Assembly: GCA_030770425.1 (NCBI GenBank)
Contig: JASJFT010000171.1
Location: 1 to 64,000, forward strand
From: Darksidea phi
Taxonomy: Eukaryota > Ascomycota > Dothideomycetes > Pleosporales > Lentitheciaceae
Length of the DNA: 64,000 bases
Direction of reading: 5' to 3'
This document shows, piece by piece, positions 49,180 through 58,639 of this stretch (its first letter is position 1; every line of letters starts with the position of its first letter). Both the position numbers and the translations under genes were made by a program. Below the pieces are notes generated by a model. It was not told the DNA's origin. It saw only the letters and a list, made by a program, of their open reading frames with translations, and made no database searches.

Positions 49180-50106
49180 TCAGCCTGAGGTTGGGATCAG
49201 ATATGTTTGCCCTTCGAACCTCACTCCTTTTTCTAGCAAAGCAGACAACTCATCCTCATCCTCGTCATCTTCGTCGTTTTCGTCTTCATCCTGTTCCTGA
49301 TTGCCTTCAGTAGATGGTTTCTCGGCCGTGGCTTTAAGACCATCTGCCAAATCAACGGTTACAACCTCATCCTCATTTTCGCGACTTCTCTTCTGCCCCA
49401 TCAGTGACCAGGTGATCTCTTTATCCAGCTGCGCGGTATCTACATTCTTGCGCTTGAAACCCCAGCTCTTCCACACGACTTTCTTATACCCAACCGCGAA
49501 GATTGTCTCTCCCTCAGCTTCGAATGCCTTGCTGGATTCGTTCGACGTAATACGACCCACCTCAACGCTCGTATCGAGGGCAGCTCCGATGCCAACAGCA
49601 TCAACTCCTCCACTGGCAATGGTGCTTACGGGCACTGTGACTCCAATGTCACCGGACCGTTCCCTTGTGTCGCTCCTCGTAATTTTCGGGTTTGTGGCCG
49701 TTTGCAATTCCACCACCAGATAACTTTTGTTTCCACTTAGAATTCCATCGTTCAGCCACTCGCGGGCCTTCTGGTCTGTGACGCAAAGAGTCTTGAAGAG
49801 TTGGCGCGGCTGCCGAAGGATGTAGCGATTGACCTTGACCGAAGATAGCGAAGCGCTCGAGCTATGTTTTGCTGAGCCGCCAATATCGAACAAGCGCGTC
49901 AAAGCGACTTTCAGCGAGTTCTCTGCTTCGGAGGACATAAGTCCTTGGAAGCTTTTGGCTGGAATGCACAGGAATTCATCAGGCTGTAGCGCCTGTTTCG
50001 GCACGTACGCGTCCATGACAGGGTTGCGAACAGACTCGACAAGACTCCCCAGCGCTAATGCGCTCAAAGGGATGCACTCCTCGAGTAACATCATCTCCGA
50101 AGCCAT
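49180..50106 (-). CDS. Gasdermin-like pore-forming protein, 308 aa
   Basis: Candidate executor of regulated cell death. It is a single exon from an ATG at 50106. The central part has the strand/turn pattern of gasdermin N-terminal domains: a small Ser/Ala-rich stretch (SAKHSSSASLSSVKVNRYIL), an edge strand after a charged turn (NKSYLVVELQTATNPKITR), an amphipathic Gly/Ser hairpin region (SGDIGVTVPVSTIASGGVDA) and a final strand GETIFAVGYKKVVWKSW, comparable with GENLYVVMEV... and KGCVLAYRV in animal gasdermins. After about residue 230 comes a tail: a basic KRSREN, a Thr/Glu linker, an acidic run (residues about 271-286) and a 22-residue C-terminus (LSALLEKGVRFEGQTYLIPT). Such tails are cleaved by partner proteases in fungal gasdermins. 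Its start codon is 366 bp from the divergent TPR-CHAT protease gene. The call is by pattern and context; other membrane-active folds are possible. Confidence 0.6.
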   Translation of the reverse strand: MASEMMLLEECIPLSALALGSLVESVRNPVMDAYVPKQALQPDEFLCIPAKSFQGLMSSEAENSLKVALTRLFDIGGSAKHSSSASLSSVKVNRYILRQPRQLFKTLCVTDQKAREWLNDGILSGNKSYLVVELQTATNPKITRSDTRERSGDIGVTVPVSTIASGGVDAVGIGAALDTSVEVGRITSNESSKAFEAEGETIFAVGYKKVVWKSWGFKRKNVDTAQLDKEITWSLMGQKRSRENEDEVVTVDLADGLKATAEKPSTEGNQEQDEDENDEDDEDEDELSALLEKGVRFEGQTYLIPTSG

Positions 50107-50472
50107 ATTAGAAGTGTATTTTTCAAGTACGAATTTAATATGAAATGGTGCGGCAGAATGGCATGTCGTTGTTTAGGAGAGCTAGGCTGCAATGGATGCT
50201 GCCACTTGCGTCCTGCCTGGTCTTGGCTCTCGGCGTAAGACGGCCCGCCAGTCAGTAGGCAGGTAGGTAGACATTAACCTTGGAGTCTACTTTGGCGACG
50301 CGCTTGCGTATTTTCAATGTCTTTCTCCCCTCGGATACTACATAGGCTGCATACTTTAGCCTCCAACTACCGCGTTAACCCTAACGCCAATCTAGTCTTG
50401 CTTTTAGCAGCGAGGCAATTGTGTGTGCAGACGAAGCCGTGGCGCGTACACTCGTTGACACCATAACCGACC
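50107..50472. promoter_or_regulatory. Shared promoter of the gasdermin-like/CHAT pair
   Basis: These 366 bases lie between the divergent start codons, so both promoters are here and co-regulation is likely. No clear TATA box is seen. The stretch is ordinary in composition. Confidence 0.5.
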
Positions 50473-53400
50473 ATGAGTATACCCACAGACGACACGCACG
50501 ATCCAGAACAAATCGCGGAAGAACTGAATAGAGAATATATTACATACGTACAGCAGTTCAGGCGAACTTCAGACCTTTCAAAACTTCGGACCGCACTCGA
50601 TTGCATAACTCGGGCAGTCGAGCTGACGGCCGGGGATGATTCTGCGAAGAGCAGCACACGGGCTGCACACTTGACAAATTTGGGACGATGTCACGGTCTT
50701 CTGCTGGATGCTACCGGCGATACTGAACATTTAGACAAATCCTTGGATGCGATCGAGCTGTCAGTGGAAGCAGCGCCTGAATCGTCTGAAGTCCGGCCGC
50801 TCTGTTACATCAACTACAGCGACGCCTTTGCGAAGCGGTACTTCCTTAGGTCCAACAGAGTTGATCTCGAGAATGGCCTGGAACAAGCACGACTAGCCGT
50901 CGCCGCCGCTCCACCGAGAAGCATACACTCGGGCTCGGCAAAGTCAACATTGGCCTCTCGTCTAGCGCAATACTTTCAGTACATTGAGCGCGATGATCGC
51001 TATATGAATGTAAGTTTTTTGGACCCACAAAGCGCATTCTTGCTCAACACAGTAACACACATGCCACCACTCGCTCGGGATTTTAACTACTGTATTGGAG
51101 ATGAATGTGTGATGTTGCATTCCCCTCTATTCTTTAACAGCATGCTGACCATGTTTCTCTTGACGAAGGAAGCGATTCAAATCAGCCAGGAGCTCGTCCT
51201 AGAAACGCCAGAAGATGACGACTTGTATGCTGTCCATGTATTCAACCTCGCAGGAGATCTTCAAAACCGTTATCAACGCTATGGGGATCTCAATGACCTC
51301 CTCTCCGCGAAAGATCTCCTTGCACGGTCCAGGGAACTTTTTCCGCCAGGGAATCCCAACCATATACTCGCTGTAAGACAGTATGCTAGCGCTGTTTATG
51401 ACATTGCAGACAGGACCAGCAAGTCAACAGAAATCCAGAGCGTCATTGAGGACCTTACCAAGATCGAATCAGAAATTCACAATCCGCAAGAACTCGCGAA
51501 GGTATTCCATGAAAAGAGCCGTCTGTATGCCATGAAGTACGAAATCTTCTCTGACAGCAGCGATCTTGACCAATCTATCATTGCGGCCGAGAATGCTCTA
51601 CATAACACTTCTCACGATAGCGGCATTCGGGGGATCATCCTACAGCGTCTGAGCAGTTCGTTGGGAAGCCGAGCCGAACTGCGCATGTCACTCGATGACA
51701 TCGATGATGCCATCGCTTACGCAAGAGAGACTGCTACTCTTGCCGCGGAGGTTCCTGTGCGAGAGTCTGCCGCCCTCGATAACGTTGCTCGCCGTCTGGC
51801 ACAAAAGTATCAGCTCTTTGGGAATATTGACAATCTCAAGGAAGCACTCAAATGTAACCTTCGCGCCATTGACTTGATCCCGAAGGATCATGCAGGCCGA
51901 TCTAGGAAGTTGCATGCGACAGCTATCTGCTTGAGAGATCATTTTGAACATTACGGTCAACTGTACGTAAGAATGTAGTCCAGAATTTATCCTCTCAGAC
52001 TCTTCTGGAAACATTCGCTGACTTTTTAACTTTGCTCTCAGTCATTTCCTTGATGAAAGCATCGTTATGGAAAGAGAAGCCATCGAAGCACTTCCACAGG
52101 GACACGCTGACAGAGGAATGCCGCTAGATGGTTTAAGTCACAGTCTGAGAAAACGGTCCAAATTTACGGGTAACTCTCGTGATTTGGATGAGGCCATCAT
52201 AGCATCTGAAGCAGCAGTGGAGAGTCTTCCAAGCGGGCACCAAATGAGACCGGCTTACTTGAACGGCCTCGCAAATTGCCTGGACAGCCGTGCCGCTCGG
52301 GAGAACTCTCTAAAAGACTCAGACAGAGCCATTGAAGCGGTCACCGAAGCCATCAACGCCTGTGCAGAAGGCTCTTCATCAGAACCCATCTACTTGGCGA
52401 CGCTCTCCAACTGTCTTTCGGCTCGCTTCTCCAAGTTTGGGGACACTGAAGCTTTAACAAAGTCTATACAAACATTGCGGAATTGTTTGACTAAAGTTGC
52501 GGTACCAAATCCCCTGAGAATTGATATCATGCACAATCTTGGCCTTCGACTCCAGGAAAAGTATCAGATCACTGCGAATCAAGATGACAAGCGCGAATGT
52601 CTTGAGGAATCGCTGGCCTTGGCCCAACAGTGCGTAGACAAAACACCAGAAGGGCATCCAAGTCTTCCTATATACCTCCAACAGTTGGGTACTAGGCAGT
52701 TATTTCTCGCAACGCTTATGGAGGGTGCTTCCGACAATGAGCTCATGGCGCAGATGGCGGTTGCTGCATCTACTTATGACCGCTCATTCAGCATCGAAAC
52801 CGAAACCCCATTGCGGAGAATTCAAACTGCTCAACTCGGTGGCTATCTTCACATGCAAGGCAATAATTGGGAGAAGGCGAGTGCAATGCTTGCTGATAGT
52901 GTTGGGTTGTTTCGACGTGTGAGTCCGTTGTCTTTGGATGACAACGACCGACAAAGACAGCTCCGCGGGCTCTCAGGTATATCATCCCTGGCTTGTGCTA
53001 GCTTCATCGCGTTGGAGAAGCCGGACAAAGCATTGGAAGTGCTAGAGGCCGGCCGTGGTATCATGGCAAATATTGCCATGGGATATCACGCTGACCTTTC
53101 CGACCTCAGGACCGCTGCTCCCCAATTGCACGAGAGGTATACGAGCCTTCGTGAGACCCTCTCACAGCCGTTGCCTGAGACCAGAAATCCTTCACATGGA
53201 GATGATTTGGTCGCAAAACGAAACGCGGATTTGGCTGAGTTTCAAGCCCTTGAGTCGGAAATTCGCGGACTTCCGGGGCTTGAAAGCTTCAATCAGAGCT
53301 TGACAGCTACCGAGTTAATGAGTATGGCCGTCTTGGGACCGGTGGTGGCTTTCTGTACTGTTCATCAGCGGTGCGACGCACTCATCGTGACCCCGAAGAG

Positions 53401-54481
53401 GATTCATGCACTTCCATTGCCTGAACTGAAGGAAGAAGAAATAAAGGAGCGTGTGGGGTTTGTTGTAGGGACAAGTCGGCTCAGCAAAATGCCGCCTTCC
53501 AAGAGAGGCATAGCGAACAGAAAGATGAGGTTGATGCTAGAGTGGCTGTGGATCAAGGCAGTCGAGCCTGTTCTCCAGCATCTCGACTTGCTCGGGGACA
53601 AGGTTCTGACTTCAGAAGAAAAGAAAAGACTTTGGTGGGTGACAAGCGGCCCGCTAGGTCTTTTACCACTACACGCAGCCGGAATGGGTGACAAGAAGCC
53701 TTCACGAAACACCTATGCTCGAGTCATCTCATCCTATGTCCCCAGTTTCTCAAGCCTCGCCTTTTCCCGCCGATGCCAAGCAAAGGTTGACACAGCCTCT
53801 TCAGCAATAGCGGTGATCACCATGCCTGAGACACCCGGAGGTCTCAGCCCCTTAAATACAGCAGCTGAGTCCCGTGCAATTCACGAGGTATTCAAGAGTT
53901 CCACAAGCGTCCATACCAACCTATATGAGCTAGTACAGCCCTCTGCGCCCCAGGTCCTGAATCTAGTCCGCCAATCCAGCATCGATATGCTCCACTTAGC
54001 CTGCCATGCTGAGCCTGACCTGGAAGATCCGTCCAACACAGCACTTCTTTTCGGTTCTGACCCAAGTGCCTCCAAACTAGATTCCCTTCCAGTCAGCAAG
54101 CTACGCAGTCTGCATACGCTTCCGCCGACTAAGCATCGCCCACCCCGATTAGCTTACCTATCGGCATGTTGCACAGCCCAGCAGTACGACCTGCGATTGA
54201 TAGATGAAAATATTCATTTGGCTTCTGCATTCCAGCTTTGTGGCTTTCCGGCGGTTGTTGGGACCCTATGGGAGGCGGACGATTCTGCGGCTGTGGTAGT
54301 TGCTGAAAGGTTCTATCAGGAGTTGTTCCGCTTAAATGCGAAGGGCAATGGAGCGTCTGGTGAATGTATTGCACGGGCGCTAGATCTCGCTGTTGGAGTT
54401 TATAGGGGAATGAAGATAGGAAGGGTTAGTGCAGTAACAGATCCGCTAGCTTGGGCAAGCTTTGTACATATTGGAGCATAA
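50473..54481 (+). CDS. TPR-CHAT protein (caspase-like peptidase with TPR sensor), about 1256 aa
   Basis: Probable exons 50473-51009, 51169-51962 and 52042-54481. The second intron (79 bp, GTACGT...ctctcag) is required by a frame change. The first is proposed: it has a perfect GTAAGT donor, is 159 bp and stop-free, and its removal restores a regular TPR (RDDRYMN joined to EAIQISQELVLETP); if retained, the protein has 1309 residues. The N-terminal 900 or so residues are tandem TPR-like helices (EAI..A...A..P patterns, NLREALKC-type). The C-terminus is a CHAT peptidase: SGPLGLLPLHAAG, the His motif MLHLACHAE (His codon 54005-54007), the Cys motif LSACCTAQQ (54167-54169), then FPAVVGTLWEADDSAA. 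Both catalytic residues are present. In bacteria and fungi, CHAT proteases cleave defence effectors including gasdermins; the divergent neighbour is the obvious candidate substrate. Confidence 0.88.
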
Positions 54482-54724
54482 GACAAGAGGTTAACCGTAT
54501 AAGTACGAGTACAGTAACATTAACTCTATAAGAATAAATCTACTATTAATATGTATTAAAGTATATCGTACTTTAGTAAGGTAATAGACTATTTACTAGG
54601 AATAATCTTTAGAAGACGACTCTAGTAGCGGCTCTTATAAAGACTCTTATAAAAAGTACCTTACGTATCCAGTAGAGGCTTAGTATTTAAGAAGTTTGTT
54701 CTATAATATATATATATATATATA
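54482..54724. repeat. AT-rich spacer with (TA)n microsatellite
   Basis: About 240 bases of strongly AT-rich sequence dominated by TA dinucleotides, ending in a perfect (TA)n run at about 54706-54726. It separates the convergent 3' ends of the TPR-CHAT gene and the caspase relic and looks like repeat DNA altered by RIP (C-to-T changes raising TpA). The origin of the repeat cannot be told. Confidence 0.65.
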
Positions 54725-55366
54725 TTATAATGTTTCTGGAGTTCCTTCTCGAGTAAATACGTGAACGATGTCCGGGCCGGGAAAGGTGTTGTGTTCTTGT
54801 CCGCACATGCGGCGAGTATCTCGAACTTTCCGTTCTTTCTGGCCTTTCTTCACGAGCGAGGCATTGCAGCAATCAAGCAGTAAAAGCACGTCGCCCTTGG
54901 CTGCGAACAACAATTGTTGTGCAACATGCCATGGTACTGTCGGACCTCCTTTCTCGAATCTGGAATCGTCAATGCAGCTTCCAGAGGTGTGCGTAAAGAT
55001 ACTTAGGCTGCCCACTCGGCCGACCCGTCCGCGTTCTTGCCACAGTGCCCCGCATAATACACTACTACAAGGGAGTCTTCGGTATCTAAGTGATCTCGAA
55101 CGAAACTAACGATCTCCAGGTAGAGCCGAATGTGTCCTGTGTCGTCTGCGGGAAGTGCCAAAGATGCAACTGTGTATTTGAAATCTCGTTCGAAACATTC
55201 ACGAAGTTTCTCAATTTTTGCTTCCGGGTGGATGTCGTTCTCTTCCCAGTAGATGCAGAGCACATGCACCTGAGTGTACGGCTGCTTGTTGCTAAGAAAA
55301 CACTGACTTGCGCGTTCAACGATGAGGCAAAAGTATCTTCGTCGCCATTTGGCCTGAAGCTCTGAG
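54725..55366 (-). pseudogene. Caspase-like (peptidase C14) domain gene, broken
   Basis: The minus strand carries a caspase-like domain of the type found at the N-terminus of many fungal proteins: QVHVLCIYWEEND, EAKIEKLRECFERDFKYTV, then the His motif VVVYYAGHCG (His codon 55045-55047), and further on VPWHVAQQLLFAAKGDVLLL with the Cys motif LLLDCCNAS (Cys codon 54869-54871) and CGQEHNTFPGPD. Both catalytic residues survive, but the halves lie in different frames: the first ends at a TAA (55003-55005) right after EWAA, the second is shifted by one base. There is no clean start; the frame is closed by a TGA about 25 codons upstream of QVHVLC, with a possible splice acceptor between. The 3' end runs into the AT-rich spacer. 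Either a pseudogene or a gene with an assembly indel. Confidence 0.7.
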
Positions 55367-55399
55367 ACGAAGTGAGTTCAGGCGTTGGAATCTCCGCGG

Positions 55400-56884
55400 G
55401 CTGATGTTGATGCGTTTCGAGACACGCGAAGCTGGCAAATCAGATTCTAGCGTGCGTTACTGCTTACCAAAAGAGCGCAGATTATAATGCTACCTTTATC
55501 TGTACTACCTGCATGGCATTTTTTAACGAGGTGTGGCTACACCAGGTGATCATCCTTCTCCCAGTTGCCTTAAGTTGACTGGTGCCGCTGCGTCTGAGGT
55601 TGACCGACTTCTGCCTCCACCTTCATAGCCTTGAAAGCCTATCTTCACTGGAGAAGTGAGGGGAAAAAATGTCCACACAGGAACGAGGCCGGACGAGACC
55701 CGAGACCATTCCTCAGATGAAGAAACCCCGCCGTGGATGTCCGTGCCTTAGTTTTCATACACCAGAGTTATTTCTGATCCTTCATTAGCCTTCTGCACCG
55801 TTCTCCAAAAGTGTCGAAGGGAAATTTCGCGATGTTGGCAAGGAGGAGGAATTTTCCTTCGGTCTCAACCTCTTCATCTATTAGTCTTAGGTCTCATACA
55901 GAATAATGCAGACTCTGGTGCTTTGCTCTGTAATTTGGATCACGATGATCTGCAAGCCTCTCGAGCAATTGGACACGCTGGCCAACATAGAGATAAAAGC
56001 AGCTTGACCGGTTCTTATGCCAAAGAATATGAAGGTAGATCCCTCTCTCTCTCCCGGCTCGCCGTCGATGTTTAGTAGACTATTCAGTGCGTCCATACCG
56101 ATGTGGCACACATTGCTAAAAATTTACTTTTCGCGGGTGTAATCCCTAGAGCACGACGCCTCCCATGCTTTGGGTCGTAAAAGAGCCACCATCGAAGACC
56201 TAATCTCGTCCCAAGAGTGCGAGTTTAAGTAGTCACCATATCTGTCGCTATGAAGTTCTTGTACTTTCTGCAGCATATATTGTAAGATATCCAGTGGATG
56301 TGGCGGGATATAAGTCTCGCTATCATGCGCGGGCATACTTCTGTCATTCAGCCATGTCTTAATCTTTGATTTTTCAAGGTCTGTCACCTTATAGGGCTTC
56401 TATCCAGACCGGTATAACGTCTGGTCTTCCACAGAGATGATTGGCCGTTGAGGCTTAGAAGTTTCAGCGAGCGGTCGTTCATCCTCTGAGGTATCCTCAT
56501 TTATCTCATAGCTACCGTACTCTCTTCCAGGGCAGATAAGAGGAGCGCCGGGTTCTCTACACGAAGTGATCCACATCGATATTCAATAAAGATTATGTAA
56601 GGGGTTTGCGTAAAGATGTTGATGCTGGGCGACAAAGTTATATTCGGTAGAGAGCTAACTACGGGAGAGGCAGGGCTTAAGTTATATGCTACTAGAGGGC
56701 CTGCCAAGCCGATATCGTTCCTATTGTTCCTATTGTGCGGATCGCGAACAATAATAGCTTTTCCCTCCACTGTCACATGATGATGGAACCACCGAAAATT
56801 TAACCGAGGGAGAATTAGGTTTAACCCATAATATTCACAGTTTATATGTTATTCATTATCAGAATTTTCATATCAATTCAAGCA
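55400..56884. other. Decayed region with unassigned minus-strand ORFs
   Basis: ORFs of 74, 87 and 91 codons on the minus strand (55887-56111, 56124-56387, 56501-56776) are consecutive and each starts with a Met, so they might be exons or fragments of one gene; I recognise no domain in any of them. The rest is AT-rich with stop codons in all frames. It could be the remnant of a further gene of the cell-death cluster, but nothing in the sequence proves it. Confidence 0.3.
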
Positions 56885-56958
56885 GGTCGCTTAACTCAGT
56901 TGGTTAGAGTGTGGTGCTAATAACGCCAAAGTCGCGAGTGCGACCCTCGTAGTGACCA
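56885..56958 (+). tRNA. tRNA-Ile (AAT)-like, probably degenerate
   Basis: 74 nt folding as a tRNA: acceptor GGTCGCT/AGTGACC, D arm ACTC/GAGT, anticodon stem TGGTG/CGCCA around loop CTAATAA giving anticodon AAT, T stem GCGAG/CTCGT. It closely follows the fungal tRNA-Ile(AAT) pattern, but several stem positions differ in a paired, compensatory way, and the T loop reads TGCGACC instead of TTCGANC, so T55, part of the internal promoter B box, is lost. That change should harm both transcription and tertiary folding; probably a pseudogene lying in decayed DNA. Confidence 0.65.
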
Positions 56959-57244
56959 TATTGGAAGCATTCGATTTTTTTGAGATCGATAGTTAGTAAC
57001 ATCTTTTTTTCTTTCTTTCCCCCAGCTTTTGTAATTTTGAGTTTAACATGGTATTTTAGTGCTGACAGATCAGATAGCCTATCCTTAGTCCATAGTACTG
57101 TCATGAGGGGTTGTACAACTACTACCGTATACTACTGCCGTCGTAGAACGCCTATATACGACGAGCTCTCCACTGATAGAATGGACCCCGTCGAGTCCTG
57201 CCTCCGACTTATACTTTGTTTTTGTACGACGGCAAGCCGATAAT

Positions 57245-57640
57245 AGTATGTCAATTACTATGGCTGTGAGTGCGACCTTGGACGATGATTTTAACTCCGA
57301 TGGGCCGCGCTGGCCCTGGATGCCCTCTAACCGTTTTACTATTACCAAAGCTTTCGGGGATGCCTGGATAGATGAGGCCGGCTGCGGCATCAACGATGAG
57401 ATGTTCCAGTTTTTACGCGTTTTACAAAGGATGAGGTACGTTACCTGGCCAAGGCGCTCGATATACCGACCGAATTTGGAGTTGATAAGCGTAGTAGCTA
57501 TCCGCTGGCGCTTAGGCATACCATCCTCGTGTTTGGCAAAAGTAAGACTTAGATTAGTAAGATCTAGAACGGCGTTCTTAATCTTATATGGAGGACCTGG
57601 GGTAGCCGAATTGAATTTTGACGACAAGTTCCATTGATTA
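57245..57640 (+). mobile_element. PIF/Harbinger-like transposase relic
   Basis: From 57418 one frame reads RFTKDEVRYLAKALDIPTEF, then SYPLALRHTILVFGKSK, followed after stop codons by ISKI and NGVLNLIWRTWGS. This is the N-terminal pattern of fungal DDE superfamily (PIF/Harbinger) transposases, RFTKEEL..LA..L.IP... and FG.S...IS.IFN.VL, with the middle segment deleted. The preceding ATG ORF (57257 on) reads FNSDGPRWPWMPSNRF in another frame and may be the original N-terminus. No catalytic DDE region, terminal inverted repeats or target-site duplication were identified. Confidence 0.5.
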
Positions 57641-58620
57641 TTATATAATACAATCATTTGCGAGCGGCTTGGTGAGCCGTTCGCTCGTTGACATACTGGC
57701 GCAGACCCAGCGGGGTCAATCAACGTCGGTTTGAGCCTACCGCCATGGACTTCGAGATTCTGATAAACCTCCGACGGACTTGCGTCCAAATGGGCTATAA
57801 TTAAGTCCTTTCACCAGTCTAGCAGCATGGAGAAGCGTATATCAAGTCTTGTACGGACGTAGGGGCCGCGGCCTTCGGTTGTGAGCTCTCTTGGGTAGCA
57901 TACCTAGGAAGGTGACTCGCCAGCCCAGGCGCGAAGCATAAGGCTGCCACATCAAATCACACGATAGTATAGCTCTATACGCGGCCTCAAGCCCTATTAA
58001 TAATTATGCGCAATGGCCGCGGCGTTATGACGTATCGTACGTTCTGGAGGCGGGTCGCGACGAGTATTGGAGAAATTATGTGTCGCCATTTTTCTCGATT
58101 ATTGGGGCCCTTGGCCAAGGCCCGATAAGCGAGCTGCTTCACGCATCAACTGCTCCGCAGCCATTATTACGATTCGCTGCTTAGAACTTGGTATACCGCC
58201 TTCTGGAAGCTGACGGTGTGTCGTGTTTAAATTCTGTATTAAAATACGCTGTGGACAATATCCGGTTGACGGCTGATTTTTTGGACAGAGTAGACCAAAA
58301 AGTATTGTGGAACGCCAAGTTAAATTTTCGGTGGTTTCATCATCATGTGGAAGTGGAGAACGAGCGGGATAAGGACGCCACGAACCTGGGTGCGCGCAAC
58401 GCCAACGTATGCAACGCACCCTGACATTATGAACGGACGAGTGTCGTGATTAGCTAACCCGGATTCAGACAGAGCTGCAAGCCAAAATCTTCGGAGGCGA
58501 CTCCGACCACGAACACAGGCCTTTGATTACACTACATTCGCTCATGGTACGTACCTAGCTGTTCATGGAGCGGATTACCTTGATAATTACAAGCGAGATC
58601 GCTGAAAAGCTCTAGAAGCG
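57641..58620. other. Decayed sequence, nothing assignable
   Basis: ORFs of 78-106 codons on both strands (58099-58419 -, 58188-58424 +) overlap and carry no recognisable domain. They may belong to the transposon relic. Confidence 0.4.
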
Positions 58621-58639
58621 AATTCCCATATTCGCAGAG

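Noticed and set aside
51010..51140. Intron ending at the stronger-looking TTTAACAG (51140)
   Set aside because: It removes 131 bases, shifts the frame and soon hits a stop; the AG at 51168 keeps the frame and the TPR.
57085..57789. 234-codon minus-strand ORF in the decayed region
   Set aside because: No domain, and the plus strand at the same place carries transposase-like motifs; I treat it as a chance frame.
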